Positions 45,959-52,689 of a stretch of 64,000 bases of DNA are shown here, one piece after another (within the stretch, counting starts at the first letter, position 1; every line of letters starts with the position of its first letter). This DNA comes from CAWACC01 sp964390695 (GTDB taxonomy: Bacteria > Chlamydiota > Chlamydiia > Chlamydiales > Parachlamydiaceae), in assembly GCA_964390695.1 (NCBI GenBank), contig CAYMKI010000002.1:6765-70764 (forward strand). Direction: 5' to 3'. The notes under the pieces are model-generated. The model was not told the origin of the DNA and made no database searches. It saw nothing but the letters and a program-made list of their open reading frames with translations. The translations under genes and the position numbers were made by a program.

Positions 45959-46509
45959 ACATACTTAAATTTAAATCTTTGCTCCGTGGATTGGACTCCA
46001 TTTCGGTACAAAAAAATTTTGTACACTGTTCTTTTTATATTTCTATGATTTAAAAAATCAATAATAGAATCAAATGTAATCTCGGAATTTAAATCAAATA
46101 CCTTTTTTGCCATAGGATGATTTCCTTTTGTAGGATGATATCTACGATTGTTTATTTCGGCATGATTTATATTTTCTTTTGCTGTACACCATTCTAAATT
46201 GTCAACATTGTTATTTAATTTGTTGCAATCCTTATGATTAACAAAAGGTTTGTTCTCAGGATTAGGTATAAAAGCAATAGCAACTAATCTGTGGGCTAAA
46301 AAAGTATATCGAACCGAATTATCTTGTAATCCTATAATTCGATACCCATTCCATATTAAACTACCAACAATTTGTTTTCCTACCCAAACCTGTTTCCTTC
46401 CATTTTTTCTAATAATGGTTCTGTTGATTGATTTTACAACTCCCTTATTTGATACTAAATAGCTTTTTTCAAACCCAACAACTGGTCTCCAAATTTCCTG
46501 ATCTTCCAT
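45955..46509 (-). CDS. Free-standing HNH homing endonuclease (NUMOD4-HNH-NUMOD1)
   Basis: 184 aa from the ATG at 46509 (MEDQEIWRPVVGFEKS), since the longer frame would run through an RNA element. NUMOD4 at 5-25, HNH core AHRLVAIAFIP near 80-90 and FVNHKDCNKLNN with NLEWCT, and a NUMOD1-like segment near 140-180. It is inserted between the pseudoknot element and the triple GroES-like gene. Third related homing endonuclease. Confidence 0.9.
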   Translation of the reverse strand: MEDQEIWRPVVGFEKSYLVSNKGVVKSINRTIIRKNGRKQVWVGKQIVGSLIWNGYRIIGLQDNSVRYTFLAHRLVAIAFIPNPENKPFVNHKDCNKLNNNVDNLEWCTAKENINHAEINNRRYHPTKGNHPMAKKVFDLNSEITFDSIIDFLNHRNIKRTVYKIFLYRNGVQSTEQRFKFKYV

Positions 46510-46511
46510 AA

Positions 46512-46609
46512 AAAAAGTATCCCGATCAAACAAGGCTTGTCCACCGCTGAGAATCAGCATGAGGCATGTAAGACCGGGAATATTTTTAATGTTTTCATAG
46601 TGAACAAGC
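46512..46609 (-). ncRNA. Pseudoknot-type RNA element, copy 2 (candidate cis-regulatory RNA)
   Basis: Same order as copy 1: stem B GCTTGTTCAC (46609-46600), linker containing ACATTAAAAATATT, stem A CCCGGTC (46578-46572), a 27-nt loop with a small CTGA/TCAG hairpin, stem B' GTGGACAAGC (46544-46535), 7 nt, stem A' GATCGGG (46527-46521), then ATACTTTTTTT. The stem sequences differ from copy 1 while pairing is kept. Confidence 0.6.
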
Positions 46610-46621
46610 ATCACAAAGATA

Positions 46622-47209
46622 TTATTTTTTAGTTAAACTCCTATAATCAGCCACTACCTTCTCCGTTTTGGTCAGAAGTAGCTTTTCAATCTCCTTTGTG
46701 TAGTGATCAATCATAACATCACACTCGACTTTCCCGAGCTTTGTAACCTTGCGAGAAGCGGATATCATCAATGCCCAGGTTCCGGCTCCATGTAGCTTGT
46801 CCATCTCCCTTTCAAATACTTCGCGCATTCCGCCTTCAAATCCATTGCATTTTTTGCATTGAAGTCGGTTATTAATCTCGTTGTACTTGGTTCCTTTGTG
46901 CTGCCGGCCTGCACCATGGCCGCAATCAGCATGGCGCCAATATTTGAAAAGAGAGCATGTAAAGCATTTTCCTATCCCTTCCGCATTAGAATCGCGTAGG
47001 CGAATATACCGGCTGAACACGGGCCAGAGGTACAATTCATCGTATGCTTTCTTGGGTTTTAGTTTCTTGGGGGCCTTTCGTTCCGGTTTTGGCTGCTTGC
47101 AGAACACACAATTTTCCTCCAATGGGTCGTTAATGCGCTGGCATGAACAGATCCACCGTTTGGGTTTAAGGCTTTTTTTGCCCCTGTTAAGAAAATCGTA
47201 GTAAGGCAT
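46622..47209 (-). CDS. ninG: NinG-like recombination protein
   Basis: 195 aa. Residues 18-42 form a zinc ribbon (CSCQ...CVFC). The core has CFTCSLFKYWRHADCGHGAGRQHKG...NNRLQCKKCN, the Cys/His-rich pattern of lambda NinG/Rap, which helps resolve recombination intermediates. The helical C-terminus fits the family. It starts right after the noncoding RNA's terminator. Confidence 0.85.
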   Translation of the reverse strand: MPYYDFLNRGKKSLKPKRWICSCQRINDPLEENCVFCKQPKPERKAPKKLKPKKAYDELYLWPVFSRYIRLRDSNAEGIGKCFTCSLFKYWRHADCGHGAGRQHKGTKYNEINNRLQCKKCNGFEGGMREVFEREMDKLHGAGTWALMISASRKVTKLGKVECDVMIDHYTKEIEKLLLTKTEKVVADYRSLTKK

Positions 47210-47233
47210 TAGACTTGGTTAGTCAGTTGTTTC

Positions 47234-47259
47234 AAAAAAGGGGCGGCAATTACCGCCCC
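47234..47259 (-). terminator. Intrinsic terminator of the noncoding RNA
   Basis: Arms GGGGCGG and CCGCCCC (47240-47246 and 47253-47259) with a 6-nt loop and a run of six T on the minus strand. It lies 25 bases before the ninG start and 325 bases after the promoter. Confidence 0.9.
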
Positions 47260-47580
47260 CGGCTTCATCTTTGGCAGGGCTTTTGCAAGGCCGTACTTAG
47301 CGCTTCTAAGGTTTTCGCTTGCCAAGGCTACTTCCCAGATACCGATGGTTTACTACGGCTCACCATCTTCAACACTTCATGCAATGTTCTAAGCCCCTAT
47401 CTTTGGTATAACTGGTTTCTCAAAAAATGGCCGGGAATCTACCCGCCCTCAATCATCTATCATCGTTGGCCCATCTATCGGCCCTGAAGTTCACCGTAAG
47501 CGGCCCTACCTCCGCTTTGAGATTTTTAACCCTATTCCTTGGGGATGTTCTTCCCTGCTTGCCGAGTTGAATCATCAATG
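47235..47580 (-). ncRNA. Candidate structured noncoding RNA of about 340 nt
   Basis: A perfect Bacteroidetes-type promoter and a strong terminator bound a region without a sustained reading frame. Minus-strand pairings: CTCGGC (47566-47561) with GCCGGG (47263-47258), and GCAGGG (47558-47553) with CCCTGC (47279-47274), form a long-range closing helix; inner hairpins AGCGG/CCGCT, GATGGT/ACCATC and CTTAG/CTAAG. The region is more GC-rich than its surroundings. The alternative is a decayed gene (short frames at both ends). It matches no RNA family I know. Confidence 0.55.
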
Positions 47581-47583
47581 AGA

Positions 47584-47614
47584 CAAATGTAAAAAATATC
47601 ATCGAATTTACAAA
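47584..47614 (-). promoter_or_regulatory. Perfect Bacteroidetes-type promoter
   Basis: Minus strand: TTTG at 47614-47611, a 19-nt spacer, TACATTTG at 47591-47584. Both boxes and the spacer match the housekeeping consensus exactly. Transcription would start near 47578 and read the structured RNA. Confidence 0.85.
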
Positions 47615-47670
47615 TATCTATTAAAATAAAAGTTCACATTCTTTAATTAAAACAATTCAACATATTCAAT

Positions 47671-47847
47671 TTATGGAATTGCTTTAACTTTCACCTCTCC
47701 TTTGCCATCGCATAGCAGGCATTTCCGGTCCTTTTTGGTGTGCTTGTCGCGAACCTCACCACGGCCAGAGCATACAGGGCAAGTCTCAGCATTGATTTTT
47801 CTTTGTTTCTTAACCCTGTTCATTTTAGGATACCATGTTGTGCCCAT
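47671..47847 (-). CDS. Small DnaJ-type zinc-ribbon protein
   Basis: 58 aa from the ATG at 47847, which follows an AACAACTGT leader seen before other genes here; an inner ATG at 47823 is possible. Two CxxCxGxG-type knuckles, CPVCSGRGEV and CLLCDGKGEV, are those of the DnaJ zinc-binding repeat. Such one-repeat proteins are frequent in phages and may bind unfolded protein or RNA. Confidence 0.7.
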   Translation of the reverse strand: MGTTWYPKMNRVKKQRKINAETCPVCSGRGEVRDKHTKKDRKCLLCDGKGEVKVKAIP

Positions 47848-47860
47848 ACAGTTGTTGTTT

Positions 47861-47886
47861 TAAAAAACCCAGACCGCCAACTGGGT
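47861..47886 (-). terminator. Intrinsic terminator
   Basis: Arms ACCCAG (47867-47872) and CTGGGT (47881-47886), loop of 8 nt, followed on the minus strand by TTTTTT. It ends the transcript of the 85-aa gene. Confidence 0.7.
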
Positions 47887-47906
47887 ACCATTTTTTAATC
47901 TAGCTT

Positions 47907-48164
47907 TCAAACCCTTGGTTCAGAATTAGTTTTAGGACCATTGGTTGAATCCGCACGTTTGACGGTTTTAGCGGGCTCTGCGTTAGAGATACGTCTTTCG
48001 TATGCCTCTAACTTATATCTTACCTCTCGGAGTATCTGAGCGCAGCCTAGCGAGTCTTTGGCCTTCAGAAGTCTCTGAGCCTCCTGAATCCGTTCTTTGG
48101 AGATGGGCACCTTGGCTCTGGGCCTCATGTCGTGTAATCCGAATAGTTCCCCCTGCTCAGGCAT
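47907..48164 (-). CDS. Hypothetical small protein
   Basis: 85 aa, helical in the middle (KERIQEAQRLLKAKDSLGCAQI) with a polar tail. No family is recognised. It overlaps the previous gene by eight bases and is followed by a terminator, which supports expression. Confidence 0.5.
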   Translation of the reverse strand: MPEQGELFGLHDMRPRAKVPISKERIQEAQRLLKAKDSLGCAQILREVRYKLEAYERRISNAEPAKTVKRADSTNGPKTNSEPRV

Positions 48165-48432
48165 TTTCCACCTCGTTTAGCTGTTCTTCCAGTTCTTCAT
48201 CGCTGATCAGCGCCTCAAAAAAGCAGTCCATATACACCTTGTTGGGGTGTTTTTCTTCCAACTGAATCATGTTCCAGAATTGAGGAGGGAAGTCGGTGTT
48301 TCCATGGAGAGGATATCCGGCCACGGTGTAAATCTTTCCGAACTCTGGCAAGTCTCCAGCATCCATCTGTCCGAAGATAACGTTCCAATCTTTTTTTACG
48401 GGAGTGACATGCTGGCCGATTTTGAATTTCAT
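48157..48432 (-). CDS. Hypothetical small acidic protein
   Basis: 91 aa from the ATG at 48432 (MKFKIGQHV), which makes an ATGA overlap with the small membrane protein upstream. The first 45 residues look like a small beta-barrel opening (KIGQHVTPVKKDW), the end is an acidic helix. No family is recognised. Confidence 0.6.
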   Translation of the reverse strand: MKFKIGQHVTPVKKDWNVIFGQMDAGDLPEFGKIYTVAGYPLHGNTDFPPQFWNMIQLEEKHPNKVYMDCFFEALISDEELEEQLNEVENA

Positions 48433-48554
48433 ACGACAAGACAAATTAGGTAAACAATCAAAGCCATAGTCAATACTATCACAATTGCCTGAAAATAGCA
48501 ACTTGAGCCGATAGACATTTGATACTCTTCTTCTAAATCCTCGTGATTCCCCAT
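48429..48554 (-). CDS. Small single-pass membrane protein
   Basis: 41 aa. Acidic N-terminus (MGNHEDLEEEYQM) and one transmembrane segment (about 22-41). ATGA-coupled to the next gene and four bases after the SSB gene, so it is likely translated. Function unknown. Confidence 0.6.
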   Translation of the reverse strand: MGNHEDLEEEYQMSIGSSCYFQAIVIVLTMALIVYLICLVV

Positions 48555-48557
48555 AAA

Positions 48558-48959
48558 TCAGAAAGGTAAATCATCAACTGCACCATCCGAACCTGAAGGA
48601 GCGCTTGAACTAGGCTCCTGATACTTCCCAGCATCCGGATCCACCGGTGGAGTGCCTGCGGATTGCCATTTTCTTTGACTTTGCGCCTCCCAAGTTATCT
48701 TCCATGCTTTCACATCCGTGAACCATCTTCCGCTGTACTCGCGTGATTCTATATTGATATGGGCTGTCACGGTGAGCCCAACGGTTAAGTCGTACTTGTT
48801 GATCAGATCCTCGCCCCAGACTGAAATACAGACAGGTTTTGGGAATTGTCCTGGCTGCTCGAGAATAAAATCCTGCTTGTGCCAGGTGCCTTTTTTGCCA
48901 TTGCCGGTGATCACCTGCATGACATTGATTATTTTTCCGGTTATCTCCATAGAATTCAT
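48558..48959 (-). CDS. ssb: Single-strand DNA-binding protein (DUF3127 type)
   Basis: 133 aa. The OB-fold region MEITGKIINVMQVITGNGKKGTW to about 90 matches DUF3127, the single-strand binding family of Bacteroidetes, and the protein ends with the acidic DDLPF tail typical of SSB, preceded by a Ser/Pro-rich linker. An alternative start is Met4. It coats single-stranded DNA at replication and recombination sites, together with DnaB and NinG encoded nearby. Confidence 0.85.
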   Translation of the reverse strand: MNSMEITGKIINVMQVITGNGKKGTWHKQDFILEQPGQFPKPVCISVWGEDLINKYDLTVGLTVTAHINIESREYSGRWFTDVKAWKITWEAQSQRKWQSAGTPPVDPDAGKYQEPSSSAPSGSDGAVDDLPF

Positions 48960-48961
48960 TT

Positions 48962-49093
48962 TTAAAGCCTTTCAATTAGCTCAATCAATTTTTTTATAGC
49001 AATCGCAGTTTCTTTCCTTTTGTTTGCGTTAATTAACAATTCAATGCTTTGATTTAATTTTGCAATAGCTTCTATCAATTCTAATTTTTCCAT
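48962..49093 (-). CDS. Very small helical protein
   Basis: 43 aa, one Leu/Ile-rich amphipathic helix (KLELIEAIAKLNQSIELL). It lies two bases before the SSB gene. Likely real from spacing and composition but too short for a family call. Confidence 0.45.
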   Translation of the reverse strand: MEKLELIEAIAKLNQSIELLINANKRKETAIAIKKLIELIERL

Positions 49094-49108
49094 TATGTGT
49101 TTTTTGTT

Positions 49109-49270
49109 TTAAAGTGTTATAAGTAATTTTATTCTTACTACAAATAATTTTAACATAACCTTCTTTTCGTATAACCTTAACCACCATTTCGGCATTCCGT
49201 GCATTACTTTATTCAAATTTGGTGACCAAATACTACTGGTTGCTTCTAAATTTTTTTCTTTTTGAGTCAT
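49109..49270 (-). CDS. Hypothetical small basic protein
   Basis: 53 aa from the ATG at 49270. Trp/Lys/Leu-rich. A second frame on the same strand is open over the same stretch and is equally plausible, so the reading is uncertain. Confidence 0.3.
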   Translation of the reverse strand: MTQKEKNLEATSSIWSPNLNKVMHGMPKWWLRLYEKKVMLKLFVVRIKLLITL

Positions 49271-49309
49271 AAACTTTCCGCAGAGTTTAACGAGCTGCAC
49301 CGCTCGGTT

Positions 49310-49639
49310 TTAAAACTCAATTTTATCGCAAGGCATTGGTTTAAAATCATTTGATGTCACGGTTCCAACCTTAACCGAGTAATCGAAATACGTTGCAATC
49401 TTTACCTTCTTTTTTTCGATTGCCTCCCTGTCAATTACGGTTTCAAAAATGCCCTATTGCTGAAGAACTTCCATAACCGCCACGATGTCATTGAACTCAT
49501 AAACTATCCTTTGAGCATTCGTTAATTCTTGTTCCGGTTGGATTTCTTCGAGTGTAAATCGAATAGCCTTTGAAACTCTTTGCGCTGTCTCAACGCATTC
49601 CTCAGCTAAAACCGTGAGTAAAAGTTCTGTTCTTGTCAT
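49310..49639 (-). CDS. MazG-like protein interrupted by an in-frame TAG
   Basis: 61 residues are read from 49639 to a TAG at 49456-49454; the same frame continues for 47 codons to a TAA at 49312-49310. The first part (LLLTVLAEECVETAQRVSKAIRF...EFNDIVAVMEVLQ) matches the MazG-like family of phages, and the part after TAG (GIFETVIDREAIEKKKVKI...YFDYSVKVGTV) matches its usual C-terminus. The TAG differs by one base from CAG (Gln) after Gln-Gln. It is either a nonsense mutation, an error, or a read-through codon. Confidence 0.75.
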
Positions 49640-49651
49640 AACTCATGGTTT

Positions 49652-50053
49652 CTACTTCGGCAATTCGTACTCTCTCCAGAAGGTGACGTTTACACGCTTT
49701 AAGTGATTGCCGTTATTCTGCACTTCGTACCATCCCAGCATAGGTAAGTGAATACCTGTTTTTGGATGATCTGAGGACTCGTCTGTGAGCACGAGCACCG
49801 TTTTCACTTCTTTAGGCTTTTGGTTTTCGCCTTCTGTTGTAGGGTTCCATTTTGTTGCTTCCATTTTTTTAAAGGGGTTTGAAAAGTTCATATTTGATTG
49901 ATTTAAATGCATCTCTAATTTTTTGGTCTCGGGATCGTGATTCAGGAATGTATAGACTTCGTAGTCCGAAAATCCTGCTCTTTTCATCATCTGACCTTTC
50001 AGTCTGCCAATTATTTCTATGGCTTCGCGTAGGGGTTCTTTAGGTGTGCTCAT
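49652..50053 (-). CDS. Hypothetical protein (DUF551-like end)
   Basis: 133 aa. Helical N-terminal third, Pro/Asn-rich middle, and a C-terminal stretch KTVLVLTDESS...GWYEV...FWREYELPK that resembles the end of DUF551-type small phage proteins. Twelve bases separate it from the MazG-like gene. Function unknown. Confidence 0.55.
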   Translation of the reverse strand: MSTPKEPLREAIEIIGRLKGQMMKRAGFSDYEVYTFLNHDPETKKLEMHLNQSNMNFSNPFKKMEATKWNPTTEGENQKPKEVKTVLVLTDESSDHPKTGIHLPMLGWYEVQNNGNHLKRVNVTFWREYELPK

Positions 50054-50056
50054 TTC

Positions 50057-50230
50057 TCAAATCTTTATTTTTGAAGTTCCTTTATTGTACTCTCTTTCAG
50101 CCGCCAACATTTTGATGTCGGTAACATATCGTTGTCCTTTGTGAGTGAAGTGAAGATCCTCACCTCTGGCAATAAGCCTTTCGGTCATGGCATCCAACTC
50201 TTTTGCGGTATAGCGTTTTCTTTTGGCCAT
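50057..50230 (-). CDS. Small basic protein
   Basis: 57 aa, Lys/Arg-rich (MAKRKRYTAKELDAMTERL). The start overlaps the Pol X-like stop (TAATG) and the stop is three bases before the next gene. A possible small DNA-associated protein; no family call. Confidence 0.6.
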   Translation of the reverse strand: MAKRKRYTAKELDAMTERLIARGEDLHFTHKGQRYVTDIKMLAAEREYNKGTSKIKI

Positions 50231-50718
50231 TAAATTGATCTTAACTCGGGCTTAACATAATCCACTCCAATCCGCTTAAACAAATCTTCCTCCTCGCGGC
50301 AGTTGTACTTATCGCGTCCATGCCACAGGTATCCATCTCGGGACACATACCCGGCTTTTACCCAGCCATTCGCCAAAACTTTGTGGCTGTACTCCGCTGA
50401 ACCCGTCCGAATAGCAAATATCAATCCCCAGTTTTCCGGCTCCGCGAAGAACAAATCCAACTTTATGCCTTCCGGCAATATCCTCTGAGTGTACTTACAT
50501 GGAAGCTCACCCTTGACCTTTTGCCACCGGTTCACAACCGTAGCTATACCGGACTCAAACAGACCAACCTCGAAGGGCTTAGGAATAGCCACGATCTCGA
50601 TGTCTTTCACCTCGGATTTCCGTCTTCGGATGCTTCCGGCTATCTCGCATCGAACGCAATGCGGTCTTAGTTCTTCCAAGACCTTTTCAGCAATATTTAG
50701 AGCATCGTAGAGTATCAT
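50230..50718 (-). CDS. DNA polymerase X-type nucleotidyltransferase
   Basis: 162 aa. GSIRRRKSEVKDIEIV (28-43) gives the Gly-Ser plus two acidic metal ligands of the polymerase beta fold; the third acidic residue is in KLDLFFAE near 88; RTGSAEYS near 105 follows the family pattern. The N-terminal helix-hairpin and lyase domains of full polymerase X are absent, so it is a minimal palm enzyme. It may fill gaps in repair. It overlaps the HD gene by ATGA. Confidence 0.8.
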   Translation of the reverse strand: MILYDALNIAEKVLEELRPHCVRCEIAGSIRRRKSEVKDIEIVAIPKPFEVGLFESGIATVVNRWQKVKGELPCKYTQRILPEGIKLDLFFAEPENWGLIFAIRTGSAEYSHKVLANGWVKAGYVSRDGYLWHGRDKYNCREEEDLFKRIGVDYVKPELRSI

Positions 50719-51152
50719 GCTATTTTACCCTCCTTCAAAATCCTGAAATAAGCCTTATGGTACTTTTGCAGTCTTGCATAGTCTGAAAGTTTGATTTCCG
50801 TTAATCTGGTAATGTCCATGTTATCCAGAAGATCGGCTTTTTTGACTTCGATAGCCCATGCATCCGTCAATATTTGGGAGATGTAATCATCGTAATCCCA
50901 ATCCCTTTTTCTGGTCAGCACAACAACGCTATCGACAATGTTTTTACCGAAAAGCGCCCTCAAAGACTTCTCATTCCATTCCGGGCAATCCTCCAATAGA
51001 TCATGCAGCAACGCGATGATGAACAAATGCTCTCTATCATGGAATGAGTTGGCAACCCGTTTCAAGTGGTTTATGTATGGCATACCGGCCAAATCTTTCT
51101 TTCCTTGAAAAGAATGTTCCGCAATTTTTAAGGCTAATTCTTTATGGTCCAT
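50715..51152 (-). CDS. HD-domain hydrolase ((p)ppGpp hydrolase-like)
   Basis: 145 aa from the ATG at 51152 (MDHKELALKI). His of YINHLKRVA near 29, HDLLED near 50-55 and a later Asp in ADLLDNM fit the HD metal site; the SpoT/MESH1-like layout with YxxH...HDxxED suggests hydrolysis of (p)ppGpp or a related nucleotide. It overlaps the Pol X gene by ATGA. Confidence 0.75.
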   Translation of the reverse strand: MDHKELALKIAEHSFQGKKDLAGMPYINHLKRVANSFHDREHLFIIALLHDLLEDCPEWNEKSLRALFGKNIVDSVVVLTRKRDWDYDDYISQILTDAWAIEVKKADLLDNMDITRLTEIKLSDYARLQKYHKAYFRILKEGKIA

Positions 51153-51153
51153 A

Positions 51154-52191
51154 TCAAAAAATATCAATTTGTCTATTCCTGTTCATTATAGCGTACTCTA
51201 CCCTTTTCTCTGCAATATCTACTTCCTCCGGAGACTGATCAATGCCCACGCCATCCATAAACTCATAGGCTCCGGCTTTCAATGTAGACCCGCTGCCCAT
51301 GTAGGGATCCAAAAACTCGCCTCCTATTGGATTCACAAGTCTCAGATAGTACCGCATGAGGTTAGTCGGCTTTACTGTTGGGTGACTATTTACGACTTTA
51401 CCCTCATTCCGATCAGCACGACTTGCCTTACCGCAATAAAAGAATCTTGCTGCACTTCCTTCACTAGATTCATGTATCTGTTTTGTAGAGCCAGATGGAG
51501 CACCTAAAGAATTTCCAGTATTAGTATACTCATAGGATTTTTTCATTGCTCCTGACTTCTGGTAAGGAAATAGGGACACTACTTCCTCGCTGCCATCATG
51601 CTGAATATTTGCTGGCCATCTTCCATTTTCTCCACCGGTGACATTTACCGCATGAGCTGCACCACGAGTGAACATATCAGTACTTCTATGACCGTAGTTT
51701 CCGCCTTTGATGTTTGTTTGGCTACCAAATTTCCAAGGTTCTCCGGGTATTCTGCAGGCTGCAATATTCAAAACCCCTGTTCCCCAGCGATCGTAATTTT
51801 CCTGAACGGTACCATCCAAAGGCTTTCTCGCCAACACAATAGGCTCGATCGCAGGCTTCAAAGCGGTCCCCAGTTCTTCGGTTATGTTATGACTCTTTGG
51901 AAATCCGCTACCATAAAGCCAACCAAGCATATCCCTTATCTCAAATCCGGCATCTTCCACATTACATACCATGCGATGATAGGTTCTTGTTCCCCCAAAA
52001 GCAAGCAAAAACGCACCTGGCCGAAGAACGCGATACACGGATTCCCACTCTTTTACCGATGGAACCGAATAATCCCACTTCTTACCCATGAATTTTAGCC
52101 CATAAGGAGGATCTGTCACGCAGGAATGAAACGTATTATCCCCATACTCCTTGAGCACATCTTCCTGCTTACCTTGATGCATTATCATCAT
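51154..52191 (-). CDS. DNA adenine/cytosine-N4 methyltransferase (beta class)
   Basis: 345 aa. DPPYG (27-31) near the N-terminus and the SAM-binding FLDPYMGSGST near the C-terminus give the motif IV before motif I order of beta-class N6/N4 methylases. The target region between is large. It probably protects phage DNA against host restriction, with the separate C5 methylase at 36897. TAATG junction with the upstream gene. Confidence 0.9.
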   Translation of the reverse strand: MMIMHQGKQEDVLKEYGDNTFHSCVTDPPYGLKFMGKKWDYSVPSVKEWESVYRVLRPGAFLLAFGGTRTYHRMVCNVEDAGFEIRDMLGWLYGSGFPKSHNITEELGTALKPAIEPIVLARKPLDGTVQENYDRWGTGVLNIAACRIPGEPWKFGSQTNIKGGNYGHRSTDMFTRGAAHAVNVTGGENGRWPANIQHDGSEEVVSLFPYQKSGAMKKSYEYTNTGNSLGAPSGSTKQIHESSEGSAARFFYCGKASRADRNEGKVVNSHPTVKPTNLMRYYLRLVNPIGGEFLDPYMGSGSTLKAGAYEFMDGVGIDQSPEEVDIAEKRVEYAIMNRNRQIDIF

Positions 52192-52442
52192 TACTCTATC
52201 ACATTAAACCCACCCTTACCAATCTTCCCATTCCCTCCCCTTCCATGCACCTTTACCGCCTCAACCCTAACACAGAACCATCCACGCTCCTCCGACCCCT
52301 TACCGACCTTTACCACAAAAGGCCCACCATTCTCCCCCTTACGCTTCATAGTCCCGTAATTACCGCCTATCAAAACACTCAACCCCTTCAACGTGGTTGC
52401 GCACTTAACATCAAAACTCAATACCCCTATCCAGACTTTCAT
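52191..52442 (-). CDS. Hypothetical small protein
   Basis: 83 aa, Gly/Lys-rich, beta-rich (SFDVKCATTLKGLSVLIGGNYG). No family is recognised. Coupled at both ends: TAATG with the methylase and ATGA with the upstream gene. Confidence 0.6.
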   Translation of the reverse strand: MKVWIGVLSFDVKCATTLKGLSVLIGGNYGTMKRKGENGGPFVVKVGKGSEERGWFCVRVEAVKVHGRGGNGKIGKGGFNVIE

Positions 52443-52684
52443 AACCCATTTGTATTTACCTCAAAAACTCGCGTTTCTAAAACCTGATCAAAACTATAAA
52501 ACTCAACAATAGCGCAGTTATAACCAATCTCAATAACCCTCCCAATAGTACACCACTTAGTTACCGGTGACCAAAAATTCTTTTTATAATCAAACACCAA
52601 CTCCGCCCACCCATTTCCTATTACCTTTATCATAGTTGCGCTCTTATCCCGCATCAAAAGTAACAAAATGATACTTCTATCCAA
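52439..52684 (-). CDS. Hypothetical small protein, first gene of the minus-strand block
   Basis: 81 aa; a start at Met11 or Met18 is also possible. The body is beta-rich (IKVIGNGWAELVFDY). No family is recognised. It is the first gene left of the 1-kb noncoding spacer and overlaps the next gene by ATGA. Confidence 0.55.
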   Translation of the reverse strand: MDRSIILLLLMRDKSATMIKVIGNGWAELVFDYKKNFWSPVTKWCTIGRVIEIGYNCAIVEFYSFDQVLETRVFEVNTNGL

Positions 52685-52689
52685 ATAAA

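Noticed and set aside
47215..47487. A plus-strand 90-aa frame across the noncoding RNA region
   Set aside because: It lies antisense to the promoter-terminator unit, is Trp/Tyr/Pro-rich without domain character, and crosses the terminator hairpin.
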